This document shows, in pieces, positions 15,381-22,979 of a stretch of 44,475 nucleotides of DNA. Every line of letters starts with the position of its first letter. Position 1 is the stretch's first letter. Below the pieces are notes generated by a model. It was not told the DNA's origin. It worked only from the letters and a program-made list of their open reading frames with translations, and did not search any database. The translations under genes were made by a program, and so were the position numbers. Origin of the DNA: Prevotella sp. (GTDB taxonomy: Bacteria > Bacteroidota > Bacteroidia > Bacteroidales > Bacteroidaceae); contig JAGCZA010000117.1 in NCBI GenBank assembly GCA_017960525.1, forward strand, positions 1-44,475, read 5' to 3'.

Positions 15381-17912
15381 ATGAAGAAAACATTACGATT
15401 ATTGTTGATGAGCACAATGATGCTCTTCGCAGGACAGGCTTTTGCCGAAGACATTATCTGGTCGGAAGACTGGAGTGGTGTCACTGAGTTCAAGGTGGAC
15501 CCGAGTGGTTTTAATCCCAACTACACATTTGTGGGCACGGTGCTCAACGAAGATGGTAGTTTTAAGAGTGGAACCACTTTCTACAATGAGAAACTTGCTG
15601 GTGGTGAGGCTCCCGAACTGCTTATTGCCAAGAGCGGCGGCGCTTTCTCTGCAAAGGTGGCACTCAATGGCGCAAGTGGCGACATGATGCTGGCTTACAA
15701 GTGCAATAAGAAACTCACTATTACTGCAGATGGTGCCACCATTGGCGAGGCCACGAACACAGGCAATGACTATACTTATCCTGTAACTGTGGCTGCTGGA
15801 ACAGGTGAAATCACCATTACGTTCACCATGGAGCAGTCTTCCAATGCCCGTCTTGACGACATCAAACTCTATCAGGGCACAGCCAAGAAGCCGGCAGGAC
15901 TGTCTTGGGGCAAGGGCAGCACCACGTTAACCATCGGTCAGGAAGTGACACTCGTGCTTTCAAACGACAACAATCTGCCTGTTACTTTCTCCAGTTCTGA
16001 CGAGAGTGTGGCTACCATCGACCAAGAAGGTGTCATCACCCTTGTCGCTGCTGGCAAGACCACCCTTACCGCTGCGTTTGAAGGCAACGATGAGTATGAG
16101 GCTCAGACTGTCTCTATCGAGGTGACCGTGAAGGCAGAAGGTGGCGACACCCCTGTAGACCCGCAGCCGGGCGATGAGGTGAAGAGCGTCACTGTGGCCG
16201 AGGCACTCAGCATTATCAGCGAACTGGCCGATGGTGCAAAAACTTCTGTAGAGTACAAAGTGACTGGCTATGTGGTCGAGGTGACCGAAATCAACACCCA
16301 GTATGGCAACGCCACGTTCACTATGGCCGATGCCAAGGGTGGCTCGCCCGTGCTTACATTCTTCCGTGGCAAGGGCTTCAACGGTGCCGACATCACCGAT
16401 GCCAATCTGGTTGCTGTGGATGACGAGGTTGAAGTGCAGGGATTGCTCCAGAAGTACGTGAAGAACGGTGAAACGACTCCCGAGGTGGCACAGGGCGGAA
16501 AGATTGTTTCTATCAATGGCAAGACTGGCGATGACACACCCGTAGAGGTTGATAAGGTTGCCGACATTGCCGCTTTCAGGGCTTTGGCCGATGGTACTGT
16601 TGCCGAGCTAACACTCAACAACGCCGTTGTCATCTACAAGAACGTGAATGGCAATAATACTGAACTTTTCATCCGTGACAACAGCGGTGCTCTCGACCTT
16701 TACAATATGGGAATCACCGCCGAAATCGGCCAGGTGCTCAATGGTACCCTCATCGGTACTCGTGGAGTCAACAGCGGTTTCACATTTGCTATGAAGGCTG
16801 CCTCGAATACCAATGCCAATACCGTAAGCGTAGGTGGCGAACAGACCGTGACGCCAGTCGAAATCGGTCCTGACGAGGTGAACACCGACTACGTCTGCGA
16901 ACTGGTGAAGATTGCCAGTGCAACCATTTCTGAGGATGGAAAGAAGTGCACCGCCGACGGTGCCGAACTGGCTCTCTATGACCGCTTCAAGCTCAATCTG
17001 ATTAGTGGACTGGATGCCAGCAAGGAGTACGACATTACCGGACTGGTTTACGACGGCGGTGCCACCTACGGTATGGAACTCGTCGTCACGGCCATCACAT
17101 TGGCTGGCGGTGGTGAGATTATCTCCGACCCCGCAACGCCCGTGGCCAGCATCGAAGCTTTGATTGCTCTGGGTGACAAAAACAACGTCGAACTGACGCT
17201 CACCGACGCCAAGGTGCTCTTCAATGACGGTAATAGTATATATGTACGCGAGAACGGCAAGGCTCTCTGCTTCTACCAGATCAATGGCCTGAAGGATGCC
17301 GTGAAGAACAACTCGATTGTCAATGGTAAGATTGTCGGCGACTATGTGGTGTTCAACCTTATGCCTGAACTGAAGGCTAACAAGGACACCAACCTTAACG
17401 GTCTGACCATCGAGGACAGCGAGGAAGAGGCTGAGCCGGTGAAGACTACGCTGGCAGCCGTTGCCAATGGCGACAATGTCTGCGACCTGGTGACGCTTAC
17501 TGCCTCGCTGGTGCGTGAGGTGACCTACAAGGAGGACGGTGAGACCATCAACACCACCAAGTACTTCCTGGTGGACGGCGACGTGAAGTTGGTTGTGGTA
17601 AACAACAGCAAGAACCTGAAGACCTTGGCTGATGAGGGCGTGGAGACCATTGCCGTCACTGGTGTTGTGAACACCGCCAGCGGTGCTTACCAGATTAAGC
17701 TGACGAAGAACGCTGTAGATGTCAATGCTACTATCAAGGGCGACGTGAACGGCGACAAAGAAGTCGACGTGGCTGACATCTCGTCAATCCTGACCGTAAT
17801 GGCAGGTGACACTTCCACATTCACAAAGGAACAGGCTGATGTGAATGGTGACAGTGATGTCGACGTGGCCGACATCTCCACCGTGCTGACCATAATGGCT
17901 GGCGGGGAATAA
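15381..17912 (+). CDS. Secreted multidomain protein with Ig-like (BIG2), OB-fold-like and dockerin modules
   Basis: This encodes 843 residues. The signal peptide ends near GQAFAED (residue 22). Residues about 25-165 are a beta-sandwich module (WSEDWSGV, ARLDDIKLY). Residues about 170-252 resemble a bacterial Ig-like domain (LTIGQEVTLVLSNDNNLPVT, then VITLVAAGKTTLTAAF). Residues 265 to about 780 contain several OB-fold-like segments (YKVTGYVVEVTEI, VELTLTDAKVLF, ELFIRDNSGALDLY). The last 56 residues are a dockerin-like pair (DVNGDKEVDVAD, DVNGDSDVDVAD) nearly identical to that of the 7706-10441 protein. It is probably surface-exposed or secreted. No enzymatic motif was seen. The terminator at 17931 ends the unit. 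Confidence 0.8.
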   Translation: MKKTLRLLLMSTMMLFAGQAFAEDIIWSEDWSGVTEFKVDPSGFNPNYTFVGTVLNEDGSFKSGTTFYNEKLAGGEAPELLIAKSGGAFSAKVALNGASGDMMLAYKCNKKLTITADGATIGEATNTGNDYTYPVTVAAGTGEITITFTMEQSSNARLDDIKLYQGTAKKPAGLSWGKGSTTLTIGQEVTLVLSNDNNLPVTFSSSDESVATIDQEGVITLVAAGKTTLTAAFEGNDEYEAQTVSIEVTVKAEGGDTPVDPQPGDEVKSVTVAEALSIISELADGAKTSVEYKVTGYVVEVTEINTQYGNATFTMADAKGGSPVLTFFRGKGFNGADITDANLVAVDDEVEVQGLLQKYVKNGETTPEVAQGGKIVSINGKTGDDTPVEVDKVADIAAFRALADGTVAELTLNNAVVIYKNVNGNNTELFIRDNSGALDLYNMGITAEIGQVLNGTLIGTRGVNSGFTFAMKAASNTNANTVSVGGEQTVTPVEIGPDEVNTDYVCELVKIASATISEDGKKCTADGAELALYDRFKLNLISGLDASKEYDITGLVYDGGATYGMELVVTAITLAGGGEIISDPATPVASIEALIALGDKNNVELTLTDAKVLFNDGNSIYVRENGKALCFYQINGLKDAVKNNSIVNGKIVGDYVVFNLMPELKANKDTNLNGLTIEDSEEEAEPVKTTLAAVANGDNVCDLVTLTASLVREVTYKEDGETINTTKYFLVDGDVKLVVVNNSKNLKTLADEGVETIAVTGVVNTASGAYQIKLTKNAVDVNATIKGDVNGDKEVDVADISSILTVMAGDTSTFTKEQADVNGDSDVDVADISTVLTIMAGGE

Positions 17913-17930
17913 GCGCAAGTGAGTTTAACA

Positions 17931-17962
17931 CAAGGTGTCACGCTGCAAAGCGTGGCACCTTG
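17931..17962 (+). terminator. Terminator hairpin
   Basis: The arms CAAGGTGTCACGCT (17931-17944) and AGCGTGGCACCTTG (17949-17962) pair with one G-T around GCAA and are followed by TTTG. The right arm overlaps a possible TTG start at 17960, which is one reason to place the next gene's start at 17981. Confidence 0.75.
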
Positions 17963-17980
17963 TTTGAAATATATGGACTG

Positions 17981-18853
17981 ATGAACGACAAAGAACTGAA
18001 CGAGGTGCTGAACCTGTTGAGCCAAGCCGGCCTTCAGCCTATGGTCTGTGACACACAGGTGCCGTTGAGCAAAGTTCCGGTGAAGTGCGGCCAGCCAGTC
18101 ATTCCCGGTGACCGCGAGGCTGACGACTACGTTATGTTGCCGAAGGCCCTTGTGGGCACCCATCCGGAAATATTCGTACCAGCCGTGGGAGATTCCATGA
18201 CGGGTGCGAATTTTGAAGAGGGCGACCGTCTGCGCATACAGTTGGGCGCCGCCTGCCGTGACGGCGACAATGTGCTGGTTTGGATTGACGGTAGTTGCAC
18301 CGTGAAAACCTTTTTCCAGGACGAGGATGGAATGCAGTGGCTGGTGCCTCAGAACGAGGCTTACGATGCCATCCTGCTTACCGGCCAATACGACGTGCGC
18401 CTGCTGGGTCGTGTAGTGGGTGTCGAGAAGGCGTCGCCGCGCAGTTCCTTCTGCGACTGCCAGAAGTATGTGCGCCGCGCCAAGACCAAACTGAAGATGG
18501 CCCGCCAACTGACGACCGAACAGGTGGATGGCGTGCTGCGCGAGATGGGGGCTGAGGTGAAGCATGCCCGCCAGTGGTATGCTGTCTATCGCGCCTTGGC
18601 CGACCATCAGTTGGTCGACGAGGGCACTATGGCGTCATTCTGCGAGCGTGTGGCAAACCTGCTCCCTTCCCATGACCATCTGCCCACGGCCCGCGAACTG
18701 CAGCGTATGGCCGTGCAGAGTTTCTCAAAGCCAGTTTCGCTGTGGAGTCCTGTCAATGCGCCCGTCTCCGGCGTGCGCTTTAACGACTATCTGCGTATAG
18801 CCCGCCTTACGGCGGCCAAGCTGGCCGAACTCTCCGCCGAACTGCCTTTCTGA
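17981..18853 (+). CDS. UmuD-like S24 self-cleaving peptidase with extra C-terminal domain
   Basis: The ATG at 17981 gives 290 residues. A TTG at 17960 would lengthen it by 7 but lies in the terminator. Residues 30-140 match the UmuD fold: VKCGQPV with a Cys36-Gly37 cleavage pair, catalytic Ser72 in AVGDSM, and Lys109 in SCTVKTF. These spacings (36 and 37 residues) are the same as Cys24/Ser60/Lys97 in E. coli UmuD. No HTH domain precedes them. Residues about 145-290 are a basic then helical extension (CDCQKYVRRAKTKLKMAR, FNDYLRIARLTAAKLAEL) that UmuD lacks. No umuC polymerase gene is adjacent. A role in the DNA-damage response is plausible, and the extension's role is unknown. Confidence 0.8.
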   Translation: MNDKELNEVLNLLSQAGLQPMVCDTQVPLSKVPVKCGQPVIPGDREADDYVMLPKALVGTHPEIFVPAVGDSMTGANFEEGDRLRIQLGAACRDGDNVLVWIDGSCTVKTFFQDEDGMQWLVPQNEAYDAILLTGQYDVRLLGRVVGVEKASPRSSFCDCQKYVRRAKTKLKMARQLTTEQVDGVLREMGAEVKHARQWYAVYRALADHQLVDEGTMASFCERVANLLPSHDHLPTARELQRMAVQSFSKPVSLWSPVNAPVSGVRFNDYLRIARLTAAKLAELSAELPF

Positions 18854-18864
18854 TTGTTCCTTCC

Positions 18865-19641
18865 TTACTGAACAGCCTCGGTCAGTTCCGCCTCCAGTTC
18901 TTCAGCCGACAGGCGCAGGTGGAAGTGGCCGTTGTGTGCAATGGATATGCCGCCCGTCTCTTCCGACACGATGATGCATAGCGCGTCGCTCTCCTGACTC
19001 ATACCCAGGGCAGCGCGGTGGCGCAGTCCAAGTTCCTTAGGGATGTCCAGGTCGTGGCTTACGGGCAATATGCAGCCTGCCGCCTTGATGCGGTGGTCAG
19101 CAATCACCATCGCCCCGTCGTGCAGGGGCGAGTTCTTGAAGAAGATATTCTCTATCAGCCGCTGGTTCACGTTGGCGTCTATCACGTCGCCGGTAGCCAC
19201 AATGTCGTTCAGCCGCTGGTTTCTCTCCATCACAATGAGTGCGCCCACGCGCCCTTTCGACATCTGCATGCAGGCCATCACGATGGGCATAATGCTCTGT
19301 TTAAGTTTTGCCTTTTCGGGTTCTTGGGTGTGTTTCATGGCGAAGAGGCTCATCAGCGTGCGTATGCTCTGCCTGCCCCCCAGGTTGTAAAGGAACTTGC
19401 GAATATCTTCCTGGAAAATAACGATGATAGCGATGACACCCACCGACACCAGTTTGTCGAGGATGCTGCCCAGGAGTTTCATTTCCAGTATCTGCGACAC
19501 GAACACCCACAAGACCACGAAGATGATGATGCCGACGAAGACGTTGATGCTCTTCGACTCACGCATCAGCCGGTAACTGTAGTACAGAATTATAGCCACC
19601 AGCAGTATGTCGATAAAGTCTTTCAGTCCAAACTCAATCAT
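18865..19641 (-). CDS. cdaA: Diadenylate cyclase (CdaA type)
   Basis: This encodes 258 residues from the ATG at 19641, chosen because it overlaps the stop of folP (ATGA) and begins MIEFGLKDFIDILLVA as in the family. A longer frame reading into folP is not needed. Three membrane helices lie in residues about 10-75, followed by the DAC domain with the DGA motif (NSPLHDGAMVIAD) and the RHR motif (LGLRHRAALGMSQ). The enzyme joins two ATP into cyclic di-AMP at the membrane. It is the last gene of an operon with folP and a K+ channel. Cyclic di-AMP is a known regulator of potassium uptake in other bacteria, which makes the neighbourhood noteworthy. Confidence 0.95.
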   Translation of the reverse strand: MIEFGLKDFIDILLVAIILYYSYRLMRESKSINVFVGIIIFVVLWVFVSQILEMKLLGSILDKLVSVGVIAIIVIFQEDIRKFLYNLGGRQSIRTLMSLFAMKHTQEPEKAKLKQSIMPIVMACMQMSKGRVGALIVMERNQRLNDIVATGDVIDANVNQRLIENIFFKNSPLHDGAMVIADHRIKAAGCILPVSHDLDIPKELGLRHRAALGMSQESDALCIIVSEETGGISIAHNGHFHLRLSAEELEAELTEAVQ

Positions 19642-20441
19642 ATTTTCCTGTCTATAGTCTTCATTCTCTCCGTCAAGGCAATACACTCAGCGGCCTCCTT
19701 CACGTCGTGGACGCGCAGGATGGACGCTCCCTTCATCAGCGAAACGGCGTGCAGGGCCGTCGTGCCGTTCAGGGCCTCGGCGGGCGTGCAGCCCAGCGTC
19801 TTGTATATCATTGACTTGCGCGAAACGCCCACCAGCACGGGCAGTTCCATCACCAGCAGCCGCTCCAACTGTGAGAGCAGTTCGAAATTCTGCTCCACCG
19901 TCTTGCCGAAGCCGAAGCCGGGGTCGAGGATGATGTCCTTCTGTCCCAGTTCGCGCAGCCGTTGCACGCGGTCGGCCAGAAAGAGCAATGTGTCGCGCAG
20001 CGTCGGTTCCGATGCCATCAGCACGTAGGGCACGCCCAATTGTGCCACCGTCCGGAGCATATCGTCCTCGCCGCCACCCACGTCGTTGATGATGTCGGCA
20101 CCATATTCCTCCACCGCCATACGGGCCACGTTGGGCCGGAACGTGTCCACCGAGACGACGGCATCTGGCAGTTCACGGCGCACCACGCCGAGGGCCATAC
20201 GCAGCCGCTCCGTCTCCTCCGCCTGGGTGGCTGGCGTGCTGTCCGGACGGGTTGAGCAGGCCCCGATGTCGATGATGTCGCCGCCTTCATCTACTATCTG
20301 GCGGGCACGACGCATCACCTGCTCCTCCGTCTGCGAGCGGCTCTGGTCGTAGAACGAGTCAGGCGTGGCGTTCAGTATGCCCATCACCCTTGGTGCTGCC
20401 AGGTTCAGCAGCCGGCCCTGTATGTTCAGCGTGTAGTCCAT
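19638..20441 (-). CDS. folP: Dihydropteroate synthase
   Basis: This encodes 267 residues with the family signatures: RVMGILNATPDSFYDQSR near the N-terminus (usually NVTPDSFSDGG), DIIDIGACSTRPD, VSVDTFRPNVA, NDVGGGEDD, ILDPGFGFGKTVEQN and the closing RVHDVKEA (binding site for the pterin phosphate). It condenses a pterin pyrophosphate with p-aminobenzoate in folate synthesis and is the sulfonamide target. Its ATG overlaps the channel gene's TGA (TGATG), and its TGA overlaps the cdaA ATG, so all three are translationally coupled. Confidence 0.96.
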   Translation of the reverse strand: MDYTLNIQGRLLNLAAPRVMGILNATPDSFYDQSRSQTEEQVMRRARQIVDEGGDIIDIGACSTRPDSTPATQAEETERLRMALGVVRRELPDAVVSVDTFRPNVARMAVEEYGADIINDVGGGEDDMLRTVAQLGVPYVLMASEPTLRDTLLFLADRVQRLRELGQKDIILDPGFGFGKTVEQNFELLSQLERLLVMELPVLVGVSRKSMIYKTLGCTPAEALNGTTALHAVSLMKGASILRVHDVKEAAECIALTERMKTIDRKI

Positions 20442-21220
20442 CAGATGTCTTCGTCCCCTTCCTCCTCTTTCTGTTTCTTTTTGCTACGCCGGCTCTCCAG
20501 CTCCGACATATAGCCTGCCGTCACGATACCCGAAGGCAGCGCGATGATGGCAATGCCCACGATAGACGACATAATGCTGATGACGCGCCCGATATTGGAT
20601 ATGGGGTATAGGTCGCCGTAGCCCACCGTGGTGAGCGTGCAGGCCGCCCAGTAGAAGGCGTCAAAGAAGTTCTTGAACAGGAACTTGCCCGTCTCGGGGT
20701 TGATTTCCTCCTCGGCATTGAACATAATGAGGGCGGTGATGAAGATGTAGAAGATGGCCAGCGAGAACACCGTCCAGAGGATGCGTCCCTGGCGGCGTAT
20801 CACGGCCAGGATAATCTCCAGCGGCTCGTAGTAGCGTATGAACTTGATGATGCGCAGCAGCCTGAGCAGTCGCGACACACGCATCACCTTGAACGTCGGA
20901 GCTATGAGGTTGAGCGTGGGCAGGATAGACAGCAGGTCGACAATGGCCATCGGCGTGAAGGGGTAAGTGAGAAAGGCAATCAGGCGCCCATGGCTCGACC
21001 GCCGGTCGGCCACAGCCCACCGCATCAGGTAGTCGACTATGAAGCACAGACCCGAAAAAATGTCGAAATACCAAAACAGCTTGTTGTGCGAGCGGAACAT
21101 CAACGGAAAGATGCCAATGACGATGGCCATCAGCATCACCCAGTCGTAGACACGTGAGGCGCGGCTTTCGCTTCGGGTCGATAGCAGTTCGATGATTTTG
21201 TCTCTCCAATTCATATACAT
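20441..21220 (-). CDS. Voltage-gated-type potassium channel
   Basis: This encodes 259 residues (ATG 21220, or 21214 two codons later). Six membrane segments are visible: an S1-S3 region, an S4-like helix with regularly spaced Arg (FKVMRVSRLLRLLRIIKFIR), then S5, a pore loop with the selectivity filter TVGYGD, and S6 (IVGIAIIALPSGIVTAGYMS). The C-terminus is short and highly charged (RRSKKKQKEEEGDEDI) with no RCK/TrkA regulatory domain. It should conduct K+ across the inner membrane. It is the first gene of the operon with folP and cdaA. Confidence 0.92.
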   Translation of the reverse strand: MYMNWRDKIIELLSTRSESRASRVYDWVMLMAIVIGIFPLMFRSHNKLFWYFDIFSGLCFIVDYLMRWAVADRRSSHGRLIAFLTYPFTPMAIVDLLSILPTLNLIAPTFKVMRVSRLLRLLRIIKFIRYYEPLEIILAVIRRQGRILWTVFSLAIFYIFITALIMFNAEEEINPETGKFLFKNFFDAFYWAACTLTTVGYGDLYPISNIGRVISIMSSIVGIAIIALPSGIVTAGYMSELESRRSKKKQKEEEGDEDI

Positions 21221-21325
21221 ATATATAATATGGTGATTCTGTTTGCTGAATGATGGTTCTATATAACTTATATTAAGTTACGTTATTATCCATAATTGTT
21301 TTCGTCTTATTTGAAAAGTTGGCTG

Positions 21326-21357
21326 CAAAGGTACAATTATTATGTGAACTTGCCAAA
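21326..21357 (-). promoter_or_regulatory. Promoter TTTG-N20-TACCTTTG of the channel-folP-cdaA operon
   Basis: On the minus strand TTTG (complement of 21354-21357) precedes TACCTTTG (complement of 21326-21333) by 20 bases. The first ATG is about 105 bases downstream, so the mRNA has a leader of about 100 nucleotides. Repeat array C begins 3 bases upstream of the -33 box. Confidence 0.65.
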
Positions 21358-21359
21358 AA

Positions 21360-21447
21360 AATTTGGACTAATCTAACTCCGAGTTAGGACGAACCAAACT
21401 TCCAGTTAGGACGAACCAAACTACCAGTTTGGACGAACCAAATTTTT
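21360..21447 (+). repeat. Tandem array C, 22-bp period, 4 units
   Basis: Units start at 21360, 21382, 21404 and 21426. The middle two share AGTTAGGACGAACCAAACT.CC, the last has AGTTTGGACGAACCAAAT, and the first is diverged. They fill the space between the promoter of the leftward K+ channel operon and the end of the next leftward gene. Confidence 0.85.
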
Positions 21448-21476
21448 GACGACAATCCGCCTGCTGCCAAAAACGA

Positions 21477-22772
21477 CTAATCCACGTAATAGCCGTAGTT
21501 GGGGTGCAGCCACCAGTCGGTGGCTACATACTGGTTGCGCCCCCACTCGCCGAAAGAGTGCCGATAGAGGCTGTATGCCCCTGCCAACAGACCGTTGCGG
21601 TAGGTGCCCAAAGGCGTGCCCTCGATGGGATACTTGAAGCTGTCGTCCGGGATGAGCAGTGCCCAGGCCATGTGGTCATTGTAGGCATTGGGGTCGCCGC
21701 TGGTGTAGCCCCATATCACCTCTGCCAGTTTATAGCGGTGGATATGCACCTCGAACATTCCGCCGTTGTAGCCGTGCACCACAAAGGGATCCATGTCGGC
21801 CAGCTCCAGATTTGTAGCCTTGAAGCCGTCTTTAAAGACAATGTCGTAGGTGCGCATCTTGGCCGATGTCTTCGCGCTGTAACCCTGGCGGCTGCTGATT
21901 TCCGTGTTGTAGTAGCGGCGGCGCACACCGCCCATCTCCTCTGTCCGGGGGCTCATGCTCCAGTGGGCATCCTCAAACAAACGGATGACAGCCTCGTCTG
22001 AACGGCTGCTCATCAGCGTCTCTTCCGACGGTAGCATAGCGCGCTGGAAGGTGAAGCCATCGTCAAACTCGTTGCCCTCTTCGATGGTCACGCTCTTCAC
22101 TTGGTCAGACTTCACGCCAGGCAGTCTCACGGCGGCAGCCATCTGCTCCAGCGTGCCAACGGCCACAAGCGTCACCTTCAGCCGCAGCAGCGTGTCGCTG
22201 GGAGTCTCCATCGACAGGCGCAGCACCACGTCGTTGAAGTCGAAGTCGTCGGGCAGGGGGAACGATGTCTCGTAGATGTATGTGTACGTCTGGCTTTTGG
22301 GCTTGTGGAAGACACCCTGGCTGATGACGTTGCCCCTGTCGAAACTGACATCGCCATCGCCTGTCGTAAAGGCCTTCACGTAGTACTTTCCCGCCGATGT
22401 CACCACAGCGGCGTAGAGCTGGGGCTGCGACTTGCCAAATCTGTAGGCCACAGCCGTGCGCTCACCGGCTTTTGCCGTATGCAGCCCCATCACCTCTGCG
22501 CTGGCGCTGCCGTCGTAAGGGTTACCGTTCAGCACTTGCACCTGGGCCACATCGTCCAGGCCAGGCACGTTGGGAATCACAACAGCCACCTTGCTCTGCA
22601 ACAGGTTCCACTGGTGGCCGGCATCTAAAGAGTCAATTGGGTTAGCATTCTTCACCAGATTCTCGTAGGCATCTTCAGCGAACATATCTTTATTGCACGA
22701 GCTGGCCAGCGTCAGCACAGTCAAAACCACGCCAGTCAGCACCAACGGCAATTTCTTTCCAGTTTTCCACAT
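21477..22772 (-). CDS. LruC/DUF4842-domain lipoprotein
   Basis: The ATG at 22772 gives 431 residues starting MWKTGKKL. A longer frame starting in the upstream region would place the signal internally and is rejected. The lipobox is LTLASSCNK. The motif LPDDFDFNDVVLRLS marks the LruC/DUF4842 domain, followed by beta-rich sequence to the C-terminus ending WWLHPNYGYYVD. LruC-type proteins are exported outer-membrane or surface lipoproteins of unknown function, many with acidic DFNDVV metal-binding-like motifs. It is divergent from a second LruC lipoprotein. Confidence 0.78.
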   Translation of the reverse strand: MWKTGKKLPLVLTGVVLTVLTLASSCNKDMFAEDAYENLVKNANPIDSLDAGHQWNLLQSKVAVVIPNVPGLDDVAQVQVLNGNPYDGSASAEVMGLHTAKAGERTAVAYRFGKSQPQLYAAVVTSAGKYYVKAFTTGDGDVSFDRGNVISQGVFHKPKSQTYTYIYETSFPLPDDFDFNDVVLRLSMETPSDTLLRLKVTLVAVGTLEQMAAAVRLPGVKSDQVKSVTIEEGNEFDDGFTFQRAMLPSEETLMSSRSDEAVIRLFEDAHWSMSPRTEEMGGVRRRYYNTEISSRQGYSAKTSAKMRTYDIVFKDGFKATNLELADMDPFVVHGYNGGMFEVHIHRYKLAEVIWGYTSGDPNAYNDHMAWALLIPDDSFKYPIEGTPLGTYRNGLLAGAYSLYRHSFGEWGRNQYVATDWWLHPNYGYYVD

Positions 22773-22918
22773 AATACTGTCTATATGCTTGTTTTTACAG
22801 GCCGCTAAATTACAAAAAAACCATCTTTCCAACATTTCCCACGCATCCTTTTATCTAATAATTTAAAGAATTTTGTTTTTTTTAACGGAAATATGAGCAA
22901 AATTCTCTCATTTATTGC

Positions 22919-22926
22919 TAAATTTG
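22919..22926 (+). promoter_or_regulatory. -7 box (TAAATTTG) for the second LruC lipoprotein
   Basis: TAAATTTG lies 54 bases before the ATG at 22980 in the 207-base divergent region. No spaced TTTG was found. Confidence 0.55.
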
Positions 22927-22979
22927 CAACCGAAAACTGAAACCAAAAAAAAAATTAATGCATTAAACGTTTAACTATT

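Noticed and set aside
7706-17912. A cellulosome assembled through the dockerin-tailed proteins.
   Set aside because: No cohesin or scaffoldin is visible, and the proteins carrying the tails show no catalytic motifs.
17960-17980. TTG start at 17960 for the UmuD-like gene.
   Set aside because: It lies inside the right arm of a terminator hairpin, and ATG 17981 is a normal start close downstream.
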